A stretch of 64,000 nucleotides of DNA from NCBI GenBank assembly GCA_965223955.1, contig OZ245029.1, forward strand, positions 1,798,001-1,862,000, read 5' to 3'. The notes below the pieces were generated by a model. It saw only the letters and a program-made list of their open reading frames with translations, was not told the DNA's origin and ran no database searches. Shown here in pieces: positions 35,009 to 43,626 of this stretch (positions are counted from its first letter, which is position 1; each line of letters opens with the position of its first letter). This DNA is from Bin75 sp965223955. GTDB lineage: Bacteria > Nitrospirota > Nitrospiria > Nitrospirales > UBA8639. A program made the position numbers and the translations under genes.

Positions 35009-36478
35009 ATGTCGATTTCTTTTCCGCATTTGCGATTCATTGTCATCACGCTTTCCGCCCTCCTTTTGTTGAGCGGGTGTTTTCGCTCTGCCGGGCCTGA
35101 CTTGGGAGTCCGGGCCTTACGCGACCAAACCGAGAAACACTCCTTGCGGCAGGCGGAACGCGCATTTCTTCGAGCCGACTATTCGACAGCTGTTCTGTTA
35201 CTGGATGGGTTCTTACGCACTCATCCCCAATCTTCCCGGTCGCTGGAAGCACGATGGTGGTTGGCTCGGGCGTATCAAAAGACGGGCAATCGGTTTTTGG
35301 CCCTTGAACATTTTCGCTTTTTAGCCAATACGCGGGCTTCGAACGTGTATCAGACTGATGCCCGATTTCGCATGACGCAACTTGCAGAACGGCTGGGGGA
35401 GCCGATGGCGAGTGGATCCATAAAGGGGATTGTCATTTCTCTTGAATCCGTCCAAACGCCCGGCGACGTGGATTCCGTGATCGCAGCGAACCGGGGAATC
35501 GATGGATCCATGATTCTGCTGGATGTCCCATGCAGTGTTGACGGGAACCTGCAGGACAACGGACACCCGTTCTCTTTTGATACGATGCGTTCCGCCATTC
35601 AGCATATGCACGCTCGAGGGACAACGGTTTATCTTGGGGTGACCCTGAGGTGCCTGGGACATTTCGCCCAGGAACGGAAATTGGAAAATTGGAAAGACCG
35701 GGCCTATGACCCACAATCGGGAACGTTACGTCGCTCATCCTATTATTCGTTGCATTTCTGGGGTTACCAGGCGTTCCTTGTGGATTGGATCGCTCGACTC
35801 CGTGACCTTCCGCTGGCAGGACTGGTGCTTCGCAACGCGGTTCCCGTGGGATTGTATGAAGGGTTCAGTCCCTTGGCCGTACAGTTATTTGCCCAGGAAT
35901 TCGGTGTGGACTTCGAGCCGGTTCACATGTTTAACGACGATCGAGCCGTGCACGCGACTGATTCCAGTTCCGGCGTTCATCTTCCAGCCGTGTTCTGGAA
36001 ATGGGCCGGGTGGAAAGCCCGGGAACGGCTCCGAATTCTTCGGAACCTGGTTCAGACGTTGCGCGTTCGTCTCCCTCATCTTGAGTTCGGCATGACGCTG
36101 CAACCTCAAAGCATAACCGATCCCATACGAGGGTTGATTTATTTTGCTGAAGATTGGGTCGACGTGGCGCATGGTCCGTTTGATATGTTTCTGATAACGA
36201 TCGAAGAATCGGAACCGGTGGTCGTCCATCCCACTTCTCAAGATTCACCCACGGGATTCTCAGAAGAGTCTGTCCCTGATCCTCGATCGAGCCGAGGACA
36301 GGCTCTGGTCGGGGAGTGGGTCGACAATGGAGTCGTTCCTGTCACGGAGATGATTCAGCATCTCGGGGAGCCTGAAAAAATCTGGACCATCCTGCCTCAG
36401 GCAGTTCATGCGCGCACACAATCGGGCATCCTTCCCAAAGGAGTCGGCCGCATCTATGATCACCGTGGAATTCCTTGA
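35009..36478 (+). CDS. Lipoprotein with TPR-like N-terminus and PgaB-like (GHL) C-terminal domain
   Basis: The protein has 489 residues. Lipobox LLLLSGC near residue 24; then helical TPR-like units (QAERAFLRADYSTAVLLLDGFL, then SLEARWWLARAYQKTGNRFLAL). From about residue 145 it resembles the glycoside-hydrolase-like domain of PgaB (VYLGVTLRC, LAGLVLRNAVPVGLYEGFSP, AQEFGVDFEP). The domain acts on poly-GlcNAc in relatives; the substrate here is unknown. An R4-like repeat (36275-36315) is read in frame as PDPRSSRGQALVGE. Probably inner face of the outer membrane. Confidence 0.75.
   Translation: MSISFPHLRFIVITLSALLLLSGCFRSAGPDLGVRALRDQTEKHSLRQAERAFLRADYSTAVLLLDGFLRTHPQSSRSLEARWWLARAYQKTGNRFLALEHFRFLANTRASNVYQTDARFRMTQLAERLGEPMASGSIKGIVISLESVQTPGDVDSVIAANRGIDGSMILLDVPCSVDGNLQDNGHPFSFDTMRSAIQHMHARGTTVYLGVTLRCLGHFAQERKLENWKDRAYDPQSGTLRRSSYYSLHFWGYQAFLVDWIARLRDLPLAGLVLRNAVPVGLYEGFSPLAVQLFAQEFGVDFEPVHMFNDDRAVHATDSSSGVHLPAVFWKWAGWKARERLRILRNLVQTLRVRLPHLEFGMTLQPQSITDPIRGLIYFAEDWVDVAHGPFDMFLITIEESEPVVVHPTSQDSPTGFSEESVPDPRSSRGQALVGEWVDNGVVPVTEMIQHLGEPEKIWTILPQAVHARTQSGILPKGVGRIYDHRGIP
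36275..36315. repeat. R4-type repeat embedded in frame in the lipoprotein gene
   Basis: The segment contains CGAGGACAGGCTCTGGTCGG, which differs by one base from an intergenic R4 copy near 57193. It lies near the 3' end of the coding sequence and keeps the frame open. Confidence 0.7.
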
Positions 36479-36545
36479 CAAACGGCCGTCCCTCATTTAA
36501 GAAAAGTTTTGCCAAGGCGGCTGGCGGGAGAAGAAAGCATCGGAA

Positions 36546-36929
36546 ATGATTCCTGAAGATTTACGGTATCACAAAGAACATGAGTGGGTGCGACTCGACG
36601 GGCAGCGGGTCACGCTGGGGATCAGCGACTTTGCGCAAGATGCCTTGGGTGACGTCGTGTTCGTGGATTTGCCGAAAATCGCTGCAGAATTGACCATGAA
36701 CCAGGAAATCGGCGAGGTGGAATCGACCAAAGCCACGTCCAGCCTTTACTCGCCGGTCAGCGGAAAAGTCGTAGAAGTGAACGCCGAATTGGAAGGCCAT
36801 CCTGAATACCTGAACCAGGATCCCTATGGGAAAGGCTGGATCGCAGTGATCGAATTGGCCAATCCCGCCGACGTTGACGCCTTGATGACGGCCTCGCAGT
36901 ACGAGGAATTTCTTTCCTCGCAGAGTTAA
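36546..36929 (+). CDS. gcvH: Glycine cleavage system H protein
   Basis: The protein has 127 residues. The lipoyl Lys is in EVESTKATSSLYSPVSG, and the N-terminus YHKEHEWVRLDG is typical. It shuttles the aminomethyl group of the glycine cleavage system. Its stop overlaps the start of lpdA by one base, so the two are co-translated. P, T and L subunits are not in this window; a role in lipoate transfer is possible. Confidence 0.95.
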   Translation: MIPEDLRYHKEHEWVRLDGQRVTLGISDFAQDALGDVVFVDLPKIAAELTMNQEIGEVESTKATSSLYSPVSGKVVEVNAELEGHPEYLNQDPYGKGWIAVIELANPADVDALMTASQYEEFLSSQS

Positions 36930-38332
36930 TGCCTCCCCCCAGACATATTGCCATTCTCGGTGCAGGTCCCGGTGGTTACGTGGCTGCTATTCGTGCGGCC
37001 CAACTCGGGGCCAAGGTGACGGTGATTGAAAACCGGGCGCTGGGCGGAGTCTGCCTGAATTGGGGCTGTATCCCCAGCAAGGCGCTGCTGTCGGTTGTCG
37101 AATTGGGTGAAAAACTGAAGAAGGCGCATGATCTTGGGCTGCAACTCTCCCATCCGCCGGCATATGTCCCGGCACAAATGGTAGCGAGAAAGAACCGGGT
37201 CGTCGGTGGGCTGGTCAACGGCATTGCCACGCTGTTGAAACAGTGGGGCGTGTCCCACGTCCAGGGAACGGGACGACTGGTGAATGACCGGACGGTGCAA
37301 GTGTCCCTTGCCGATGGCACTGACACGTCCATCCAGGCGGATGGCCTTATCATTGCGACGGGTTCATCGTCGCAGGCACTTCCGATGTTTCCCGTAGATG
37401 GGTATGACATCATGACGAGTCAGGAAGCCCTGGAGATTCCACGAATACCCGAACGATTGCTCATCATCGGTGGGGGAGTCGAAGGTTGCGAATTTGCGTC
37501 CCTGTACGCCGGATTGGGGTCGCAAGTGACAGTTGTGGAAATGATGTCCCGCTTGTTGCCGTTGGAAGATGAAGAGATCTCGGCTTTTATCGAACGTGAG
37601 TTGAAAAAACGTAAAGTGCGAATCATTGTCGAAAACTCGGTGAAGTCCGTTGACAAAACGGAGACGGGAATCACTTCTGAGTTGGCCGATGGAGAACGCT
37701 TGGCTTGTGATGCGATTTTGGTCTCGGTGGGACGGCGCTGTAATACAAAAGGAATCGGGCTGGAAGAAGTCGGCGTAAAACTTGGAAACAACGGTGAGAT
37801 TGAAGTCGACGATCATCTGGAAACAAACGTACCGGGCGTGTATGCCGTCGGTGACGTGGTGGGGAAGGCGATGTTGGCGCACGTCGCGTCGGCGCAAGGC
37901 AAAGTCGCCGTGGACAACATTATGGGGAATGCCAAAACCATGAATTATGACGTGGTGCCCGCGGGCATTTTTACGCTGCCGGAGATTGGGCGGGTCGGAT
38001 TGACCGAACGGCAAATTCGTGAACGGGGAGTTGTCCCCAAAATAGGACGCTATCGGTATAGTGCATTAGGCAAGGCTCATGCCGTCGGTGACACGGTTGG
38101 GTTGGTGAAGATCCTGGCCGACCCTCAAACGGATCGCGTACTGGGGGCGCATTTGGTTGGAACGCATGCAGCGGATCTGGTTCATGAAGCGGCGCTGGCC
38201 ATGCAGTTGAATGCCAAGGCTCAGGACGTTGCCGACATGATCCACGCGCATCCCACGCATGCCGAAGCCTTGATGGAGGCATGCGAGGACGTCGAGGGCA
38301 TGGCTATCCATCTGGCCAGGAAACGATCCTGA
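36929..38332 (+). CDS. lpdA: Dihydrolipoamide dehydrogenase
   Basis: The protein has 467 residues. FAD motif GAGPGGYVAAIRAAQLG, redox pair CLNWGC, NAD motif GGGVEGCEFAS and the catalytic C-terminal HAHPTHAEAL. It re-oxidises the lipoyl group of GcvH or of 2-oxoacid dehydrogenases. Overlaps gcvH upstream and the comEA-like gene downstream (TGATG). Confidence 0.96.
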   Translation: MPPPRHIAILGAGPGGYVAAIRAAQLGAKVTVIENRALGGVCLNWGCIPSKALLSVVELGEKLKKAHDLGLQLSHPPAYVPAQMVARKNRVVGGLVNGIATLLKQWGVSHVQGTGRLVNDRTVQVSLADGTDTSIQADGLIIATGSSSQALPMFPVDGYDIMTSQEALEIPRIPERLLIIGGGVEGCEFASLYAGLGSQVTVVEMMSRLLPLEDEEISAFIERELKKRKVRIIVENSVKSVDKTETGITSELADGERLACDAILVSVGRRCNTKGIGLEEVGVKLGNNGEIEVDDHLETNVPGVYAVGDVVGKAMLAHVASAQGKVAVDNIMGNAKTMNYDVVPAGIFTLPEIGRVGLTERQIRERGVVPKIGRYRYSALGKAHAVGDTVGLVKILADPQTDRVLGAHLVGTHAADLVHEAALAMQLNAKAQDVADMIHAHPTHAEALMEACEDVEGMAIHLARKRS

Positions 38333-38766
38333 TGAGAGGATGGTCGATCAAAAATTGTCCAACGGCGTGCTCATTTGGAGTCAAACTCCTGCTCCTTGCC
38401 GGGACCGTGGGGTTTCTGTCTCTTGCGGGCTTGTTGCAGAATCCGTTCCAGTCCATTCAAGCTGAAGCATTGCCCCTGCGGCAAGCCGGCGTTGACACGT
38501 CGTTGGGACGACTCCCGGAGCGGCAATCCGTGACGGTGGCAGACGTTGCTCACGTTGATATTAATCGCGATTCGACAGAAGATTTACAGCGTGTGCCGGG
38601 AATTGGGCCGGTCCTGGCTGAGCGTGTCATTCGGTATCGCCAGGAGAATGGAAACTTCTCATCCATTCGTGATATTCAAAACGTGAAGGGAATTGGCGTG
38701 AAACGGTTTGCGCGACTTGAACCGTACATTCGTATTGATCGGAAACACTCCTCGCCCGACGAATAA
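38332..38766 (+). CDS. comEA: ComEA-like helix-hairpin-helix DNA-binding protein
   Basis: The ATG at 38332 overlaps the lpdA stop. The 144-residue product has one membrane anchor (about 16-36), a short periplasmic linker, and two helix-hairpin-helix motifs (DLQRVPGIGPVLAERVIRYRQENG and DIQNVKGIGVKRFARLEPY). ComEA binds incoming DNA at the outer face of the inner membrane during natural transformation. Only this competence gene is in the window. Confidence 0.87.
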   Translation: MRGWSIKNCPTACSFGVKLLLLAGTVGFLSLAGLLQNPFQSIQAEALPLRQAGVDTSLGRLPERQSVTVADVAHVDINRDSTEDLQRVPGIGPVLAERVIRYRQENGNFSSIRDIQNVKGIGVKRFARLEPYIRIDRKHSSPDE

Positions 38767-38786
38767 TTTTGGATACAGGAATTTGT

Positions 38787-40010
38787 ATGTCAGATCGAGA
38801 ATTGAGACGGCAGCTTGATCTTATCACGCGCGGCACCGTTGAGGTGATACAGCAACGTGAACTCGAGGATCGGGTCAGGGCTTCACTCAAGGAGGGGAGA
38901 CCCTTGCGGGTAAAGGCCGGGTTCGATCCCACCGCACCAGACCTTCACCTTGGCCATATCGTGCTGATCCAGAAGCTGCGTCATTTTCAGGAACTTGGGC
39001 ATGAGGTCATCTTCTTGATCGGGGATTTTACCGGCATGATCGGTGACCCGACCGGTGTTTCTGAAACGAGAAAGGTTCTGAGCAAAGACCAGGTTTTGGC
39101 TAACGCCAAGACCTATGAGCGACAAATTTTCAAAACGTTGGACCCGGAGAAAACGCGCGTCGAGTTTAACAGCCGCTGGATGCAGGATATGCGTGCCAAC
39201 GAAGTCATCGAATTATGTTCGCAGTATAACCTGGCACGCATGTTGGAACGAGACGATTTTTCCAAACGATATCGGGATCAGAAGCCCATCGGCATCCATG
39301 AATTTTTATATCCGTTGATACAGGGCTACGATTCAGTGGTACTCAAGGCCGACGTTGAACTGGGCGGCACCGACCAAACGTTTAATTTGCTCGTGGGGCG
39401 GGATCTCCAGCGCAATTGGGGCCAAGTCCCTCAAGTGGTCATCACGATGCCGTTATTGGAAGGGACGGACGGCGTGCGAAAGATGAGTAAAAGTTTCGGG
39501 AACTTCATTGCCCTGGAAGACGAGCCCTCGGATATGTTCGGCAAGATCATGTCGATCAGCGATGATCTGATGTTCCGGTACTATGAGTTGCTCACTTCCG
39601 ATGATCTCGATGCGGTCAAGCAACGCCATCCCAAGGAGGCGAAACTGGACTTGGCGGAAGCCATGGTGACGCGGTATCACGGGGCAGATGCCGGGCGACA
39701 AGCCAAGGAGGACTTTGAGCAGAAGTTTCGGAAGCGGGAATTTCCCGAACAGCCCGATGTCACGGTCACGTTGACGGCAGCGGATTTTTCAGATCCGGAA
39801 AATCCCTCGATCGGGTTGGTGGATCTCCTCATGCGAACGGGGTTGTTGCCCAGCAAAGGGGAAGCGCGTCGCTTGATTGTGCAGGGTGCCGTGGTCATGA
39901 ACCAGGAACGCTGTCAGGACAGCAATGCAGTTCTGCCGTTGCAGTCGAACGAGTCGTACCAAATGAAAATCGGCAAACGGAAATATGCGCTGGTACAGGT
40001 ACGGATATAG
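38787..40010 (+). CDS. tyrS: Tyrosyl-tRNA synthetase
   Basis: ATG 38787, with AGGA upstream, opens 407 residues. The HIGH-like motif is PDLHLGHIVL and the KMSKS motif is present unchanged (VRKMSKSFGNF). An S4 RNA-binding domain follows from about residue 345 (LVDLLMRTGLLPSKGEARRLIVQGAV). The downstream flank is interrupted by an IS element. Confidence 0.96.
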   Translation: MSDRELRRQLDLITRGTVEVIQQRELEDRVRASLKEGRPLRVKAGFDPTAPDLHLGHIVLIQKLRHFQELGHEVIFLIGDFTGMIGDPTGVSETRKVLSKDQVLANAKTYERQIFKTLDPEKTRVEFNSRWMQDMRANEVIELCSQYNLARMLERDDFSKRYRDQKPIGIHEFLYPLIQGYDSVVLKADVELGGTDQTFNLLVGRDLQRNWGQVPQVVITMPLLEGTDGVRKMSKSFGNFIALEDEPSDMFGKIMSISDDLMFRYYELLTSDDLDAVKQRHPKEAKLDLAEAMVTRYHGADAGRQAKEDFEQKFRKREFPEQPDVTVTLTAADFSDPENPSIGLVDLLMRTGLLPSKGEARRLIVQGAVVMNQERCQDSNAVLPLQSNESYQMKIGKRKYALVQVRI

Positions 40011-40053
40011 TCCGACTTAAGAATGCCTCTACCTCCCCTCGCCCCTCCTTTGT

Positions 40054-41075
40054 TGTACTGTCCCGTGTGATTCCCTAGACTCTTCTGCTATCATGCGTGG
40101 CATCGACTATGTCCACCAGAGGAGGACCCATGGACATCAAACTGCATAAGTTAGCTCGCACGACTCCCGCCACCCGCCGCTACATCCAGACCGCCCCCAA
40201 AAGCGCCGCGACCTTGGCCCGGGAACTCGGGGTCGCTGTGACCACCATCTATAAATGGAAGCGCGCCGGCCGGGTCCACGATGGCTCCCATGTCCGCCAC
40301 CAGCTCCATGCCAGTACCTCCCCCGAGCAGGAAGCCCTTATCGCCGAATTGCGCACCCAATTGCGGTTGTCCCTCGACGATGTCACGGAGGTCCTGAACC
40401 GCTGCAGTGCGACGCCCTTGAGTCGGAGCGCGATCCATCGCTGCTTGGTGCGGCTGGGCGTCGCGCGGTTGCCCCCCGCCTCCCCCGACGCGCCGCCGGT
40501 GGGGCGGTTCGCGGCCACCCCCTGCGGCTACATTCATCTGGATCTGAAAGTGTTAAGCAAATGACAGAAGCAACCCAGTTATGTGTTCGTGGCCATTGAC
40601 CGCGCCACCCGCTATGTCTGGGTCAAGGTGCTGGCCCGGCGGACGGCCGCCACGGTGACGCAGGCCGTCGAAGAATTCCTGGCCGCGTTTCCGCACAAAG
40701 TGCACACCATCTTGACCGATAATGATGGCGCGTTTACCGATCGGTTTGCCGTGCACAAGCAAGGCAAACCGGCGGGCCAGCCGAGCGGCACGCATCGCCT
40801 GGCTCACGTGTGCCGGGCGCATGGGATCACTCATCGCCTGATCCGGCCCTATCATCCGCAGACCAATGGCATGGTGGAACGCTTTAACCGGCGGCTGAGT
40901 GACGCGTTACAGAGCCAGCCCCCGCTCCGGGCCCATTGCAGCAATCGGTTTCGGAGTCACGCCGAGCGGAACGCCTTTATCACACGGGTGGTGGACAATT
41001 ACAATCGCACCCGGTTAAGGTGCCTCAACTATCAGGCCCCTTTGCACTTGTTACAGAATCTCACGGGACACAACA
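40054..41075 (+). mobile_element. IS481-like insertion sequence, about 1.02 kb
   Basis: Terminal inverted repeats match in 17 of 20 bases: TGTACTGTCCCGTGTGATTC at 40054 and, inverted, TGTTGTGTCCCGTGAGATTC ending at 41075. The element sits inside an R3 hairpin: CCCCTCCTTTGT remains on the left and ACAAAGGAGGGGAA on the right. The interior carries one transposase gene broken by a TGA. No clean direct repeat of the target was seen. Confidence 0.83.
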
Positions 41076-41119
41076 CGTACAAAGGAGGGGAATGGAAGAA
41101 ACACCTTCCCCCGTCATGA
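40130..41119 (+). pseudogene. IS481-like transposase with in-frame TGA
   Basis: ATG 40130 follows AGAGGAGG. The N-terminal helix-turn-helix (TLARELGVAVTTIYKWKRAG) and the DDE core (HLDLK, TDNDGAF, GMVERFNR) lie in the same frame, but TGA at 40562-40564 separates them just after the first Asp, in LKVLSK-stop-QKQPSYVFVAIDRAT. No shift is needed to rejoin. A nonsense mutation is the simplest reading. The frame runs 44 bases past the right terminal repeat. Confidence 0.82.
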
Positions 41120-41285
41120 CAAAGGAGAGGAATGGTCAACGGCGTGCCGGCGTTTTTCCCTCCCCTTTGTAAGGGGAGGGCAGGTGGGGTAGAGCCCTAT
41201 GGGCAGGTAACGGCGTGTCTCCTTTCCACATCCTTGACTTGCCTTCCGCGCCCTGCCTAGAATGAATTTCCTTCTACAACTGTGA

Positions 41286-41360
41286 GCGGGTGTAGCGCAG
41301 TGGTAGCGCATCGGCTTCCCAAGCCGTTGGTCGGGAGTTCGAATCTCCTCACCCGCTCCA
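41286..41360 (+). tRNA. tRNA-Gly (anticodon CCC)
   Basis: The 75 bases fold as a cloverleaf: acceptor GCGGGTG/CACCCGC, D arm GCGC-AGTGGTA-GCGC, anticodon loop TTCCCAA, T arm GGGAG-TTCGAAT-CTCCT, and an encoded TCCA end. One mismatch (T-T) lies at the outer pair of the anticodon stem. Confidence 0.95.
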
Positions 41361-41590
41361 ATCTCACCGTACTTTCCGCGGACAATCCTTAATCCTACCT
41401 ACTTCCACTACAAGGACAAAGGGAAAGACACTGGATCCCCGATCAGGCCGGGGATGACAGAAGGAGCAAAAGCAGATCCTTCGCAAGCTCAGGACAAGCG
41501 CTGCGCTAATCCGACCTGCGCAGAACTGGGCGGCGTACTTGGGAACGCAGGAAGCCGCTTGACGGAAGAAACCCCTCTCACGTACAGATC
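41361..41590. repeat. Short R4 and R5/R1 fragments downstream of the tRNA
   Basis: CTGGATCCCCGATCAGGCC (about 41431) is a short R4 unit. GCAGATCCTTCGCAAGCTCAGGAC (about 41474-41498) is an R5 unit, directly joined to a half R1 (GCTGCGCTAATCCGACC, about 41501-41518). Composite junctions like this suggest repeated insertion of one family into another. No gene. Confidence 0.65.
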
Positions 41591-41626
41591 AAAAAAGCCG
41601 TTCAAAATTCCGTGAGCGGCTTTTTT
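41591..41626 (+). terminator. Rho-independent terminator (possibly bidirectional)
   Basis: AAAAAAGCCG pairs with CGGCTTTTTT around a 16-base loop region that adds some further pairing. The poly-T run follows the stem on the plus strand and a poly-T also follows on the minus strand. It could end transcription from the tRNA-Gly side. Confidence 0.75.
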
Positions 41627-41657
41627 GTATCCCTTCATGCATCACAGAGGAACCCGT

Positions 41658-41891
41658 ATGATCAATCAAGGTGAGTATGATGACTTACAATGCAAAGCCA
41701 AACCGGAAGGTATTTTCTTTCAACCTGTGACGCGGCAACGTGACGACGTGACGGAGCACGGGTATACGCCGCATGATTACAACCTTGACACAGGGGATGT
41801 GTCGGCGCACTCGATAGTGACGGAAGAAGACGGAACCCCAAAGTTTTTCACGTATGACGATGCGTTGAGGTTTTTGGGAAGTCAATTCTAA
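41658..41891 (+). CDS. Small protein, unknown (77 aa)
   Basis: ATG 41658 has AGAGGAA upstream. The product is acidic and polar with many Asp, Thr and Tyr residues (NQGEYDDLQ, HDYNLDTGDVSAHSI) and no signal peptide or membrane helix. It lies just after the terminator, so it has its own promoter if expressed. Family not recognised. Confidence 0.55.
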   Translation: MINQGEYDDLQCKAKPEGIFFQPVTRQRDDVTEHGYTPHDYNLDTGDVSAHSIVTEEDGTPKFFTYDDALRFLGSQF

Positions 41892-41987
41892 GTGAAAGCC
41901 GGTGTCTGCAGGTGGTAAAAGAAAACCCCTCATGGCGTGGTTGATTATGAGGATTATTAATACGAAAATAGCCGGCGACACCCAGAA

Positions 41988-42105
41988 TTTGTGATTCTGA
42001 GCCGAAGGCGAAGAAGCTATCGCTCAACGACCGAAAGCCAGGGAAAGCAGATCCTTCGCTAGGTCCTTTGCTACGCTCAGGACAAGCTCAGGATGACCGC
42101 TTGGT
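41988..42105. repeat. R5-type repeats between two small convergent genes
   Basis: GCAGATCCTTCGCTAGG and a following CTACGCTCAGGACAAGC-CTCAGGATGACC (about 42035-42100) are R5 units. The rest of the 260-base gap shows no gene. Confidence 0.6.
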
Positions 42106-42152
42106 CGTTTTTCAATTTCTGTGATACAGGTTTAGGAAGGGCGGCTTGGGAG

Positions 42153-42338
42153 TCAGGCATGGCCGACTTGGCCGTCATGACCGTCCGAGGGGAGTCCTAC
42201 TGACTGGTCGGCTAATGAATTGCCGCCAAACTCTTGCGCCATGAGGGTGCTGATCACTTGATGGAGCCGGCTATTGACCTCTTCCTCCGAGACGTGATCG
42301 GGAACCTGGATATTGAAAACAATTTGGACGTTTTTCAT
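42153..42338 (-). CDS. Small protein, unknown (61 aa)
   Basis: ATG 42338 is preceded by GAGGAGGGAG. The product begins MKNVQIVFNIQVPDHV and has one helix with Leu and Val heptad spacing (EVNSRLHQVISTLMAQEF), then a Gly-rich polar tail. No family recognised. It is divergent from yacG. Confidence 0.5.
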   Translation of the reverse strand: MKNVQIVFNIQVPDHVSEEEVNSRLHQVISTLMAQEFGGNSLADQSVGLPSDGHDGQVGHA

Positions 42339-42558
42339 AAATGTGCGGACTCCCTCCTCATTGCGTGAATCCACGATTCTCTTTGTCTGGCATCTTCCTG
42401 TTTCGATTTGTACACTTCTTTATTGGTAGTTTGCAATGGTGATGGAGGCAGGATACATGGTTCTTGTGATGGATCGGGGGTCGCTCCCTTTCCTTTTTGT
42501 GTGGAAATATGTTGCTCCTTGGTTTCCTTGGGATGCATCGTCTTGATATACTTTTTCC

Positions 42559-42765
42559 ATGACAACGTTGTGTCCCAGATGTCATGGTCCCACTTCTCGG
42601 GATTCCAATCTATTTCATCCGTTCTGCTCGGAACGATGTCGGGTCGTTGATCTCGGGGCTTGGCTCAACGCCGGCTATCAGATTCCTGAAGCTTCTCAAG
42701 AACCTGCGTCCATTCCAATCGAGGAAACTCCCTCAAAAAATTCGCAACCCGGCTTTTCGGAGTAG
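42559..42765 (+). CDS. yacG: DNA gyrase inhibitor YacG
   Basis: The product has 68 residues, with a CPRC..CSERC zinc site and the typical ERCRVVDLGAWLNAGYQIP core. YacG binds gyrase and inhibits its DNA binding in E. coli. The gene precedes a membrane protein gene by 8 bases. Confidence 0.9.
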   Translation: MTTLCPRCHGPTSRDSNLFHPFCSERCRVVDLGAWLNAGYQIPEASQEPASIPIEETPSKNSQPGFSE

Positions 42766-42773
42766 AGAGTCTT

Positions 42774-43325
42774 ATGGGAAAAATTATTACAGTCCAACGA
42801 AAAGAGAATGAGGGGCAACTCGCCGAAAATTACATCCGCACCTATATTTTGTTTCCGTCGGGGCTATTGGGTTTGTTGGCCATGATCATTGGAATTCTCG
42901 CGTTGGTGTATCAACTATTTTTCGAAACCTATGATGAGTGGACGTTTATCAAAAGTTCGGGGCTGATGCTGGCCGGCATTCTGCTCGGGTGGGGCCAAAC
43001 ACGCTATCACCGTTATCTGTTTCGAGCGTTTCCTGAATTTTGGGCAAGCCGAATGAAATCCTCCAACAGCCGGGGCGTGCAACGATTCAAGAAAACCAAA
43101 GCTTCGGTGGAAGTGGAGTTGCGGCATGCCGGCCGGAGTTTGGTGCCGGTGGCCTACCTGTTGGGGATCGGGTGTTTGCTCGGGCTTTCAGTGTGGAGCT
43201 TCAGTTCCGGTTCCTTGGACTATATGGCAGCGTTTGCTTTGCCGTGGGCGGGCTTTTTTTGGGGCAAGTTGTTTACCTGGCGATCGGTCATTCCTCCTTT
43301 GACGGGTATGAAGGGTAAAAAGTAA
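42774..43325 (+). CDS. Putative four-helix inner-membrane protein
   Basis: The protein has 183 residues with four hydrophobic segments: about 27-47 (PSGLLGLLAMIIGILALVY), 58-75 (GLMLAGILLGWG), 122-143 (LVPVAYLLGIGCLLGLSVW) and 149-165 (YMAAFALPWAGFFWG). The loop between the pairs is basic. No motif or family recognised. Likely co-transcribed with yacG. Confidence 0.68.
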   Translation: MGKIITVQRKENEGQLAENYIRTYILFPSGLLGLLAMIIGILALVYQLFFETYDEWTFIKSSGLMLAGILLGWGQTRYHRYLFRAFPEFWASRMKSSNSRGVQRFKKTKASVEVELRHAGRSLVPVAYLLGIGCLLGLSVWSFSSGSLDYMAAFALPWAGFFWGKLFTWRSVIPPLTGMKGKK

Positions 43326-43377
43326 GCGGTCCTTCTTCGCCCGGACTTCGTGACGTCGATTTTTTGGTCTTGCAGCC

Positions 43378-43626
43378 TTGTAGGTCGGAGTAGGTCGGAT
43401 TAGCGTAGCGTAATCCGACGGGTTCCTGGCCCGCACGCCGTCAAGCCGGCGCGTCGCTCGACCGTCGAGTGAATTGTCGGGTTACGCCTTCGGCTAACCC
43501 GACCTACGGGGTCTTTCTCCTTCTGTCATCCCCGACATTTTTCATCGGGGATCCAGGGTCTTTGCTTTTGTTTTCGTAGGTCGGATTAGTGAATTGTCGG
43601 GTTACGCCTTTGGCTAACCCGACCTA
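43378..43626. repeat. R1 - R2 - short R4 - R1/R2 hybrid block
   Basis: R1 lies at about 43380-43420, R2 at 43474-43508, a short R4 at 43519-43553 and a hybrid at 43577-43626, in which R1 sequence switches to R2 (GTCGGATTAGTGAATTGTCG). The last R2 provides the TAG stop of lpxD on the minus strand. Confidence 0.78.

Noticed and set aside
40562..40564. TGA in the IS transposase as a selenocysteine codon
   Set aside because: No reason for selenocysteine in a DDE transposase and no SECIS-like hairpin seen directly after it; a nonsense mutation is simpler.
42000..42120. Plus-strand small RNA between the two small genes
   Set aside because: The apparent stems are R5 repeat sequence; nothing independent of the repeats supports an RNA gene.
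42335..42565. Minus-strand 76-codon frame upstream of yacG
   Set aside because: Starts with TTG overlapping the divergent yacG start, has no ribosome-binding site and overlaps the small minus-strand gene's upstream signals; polar content alone is not enough.
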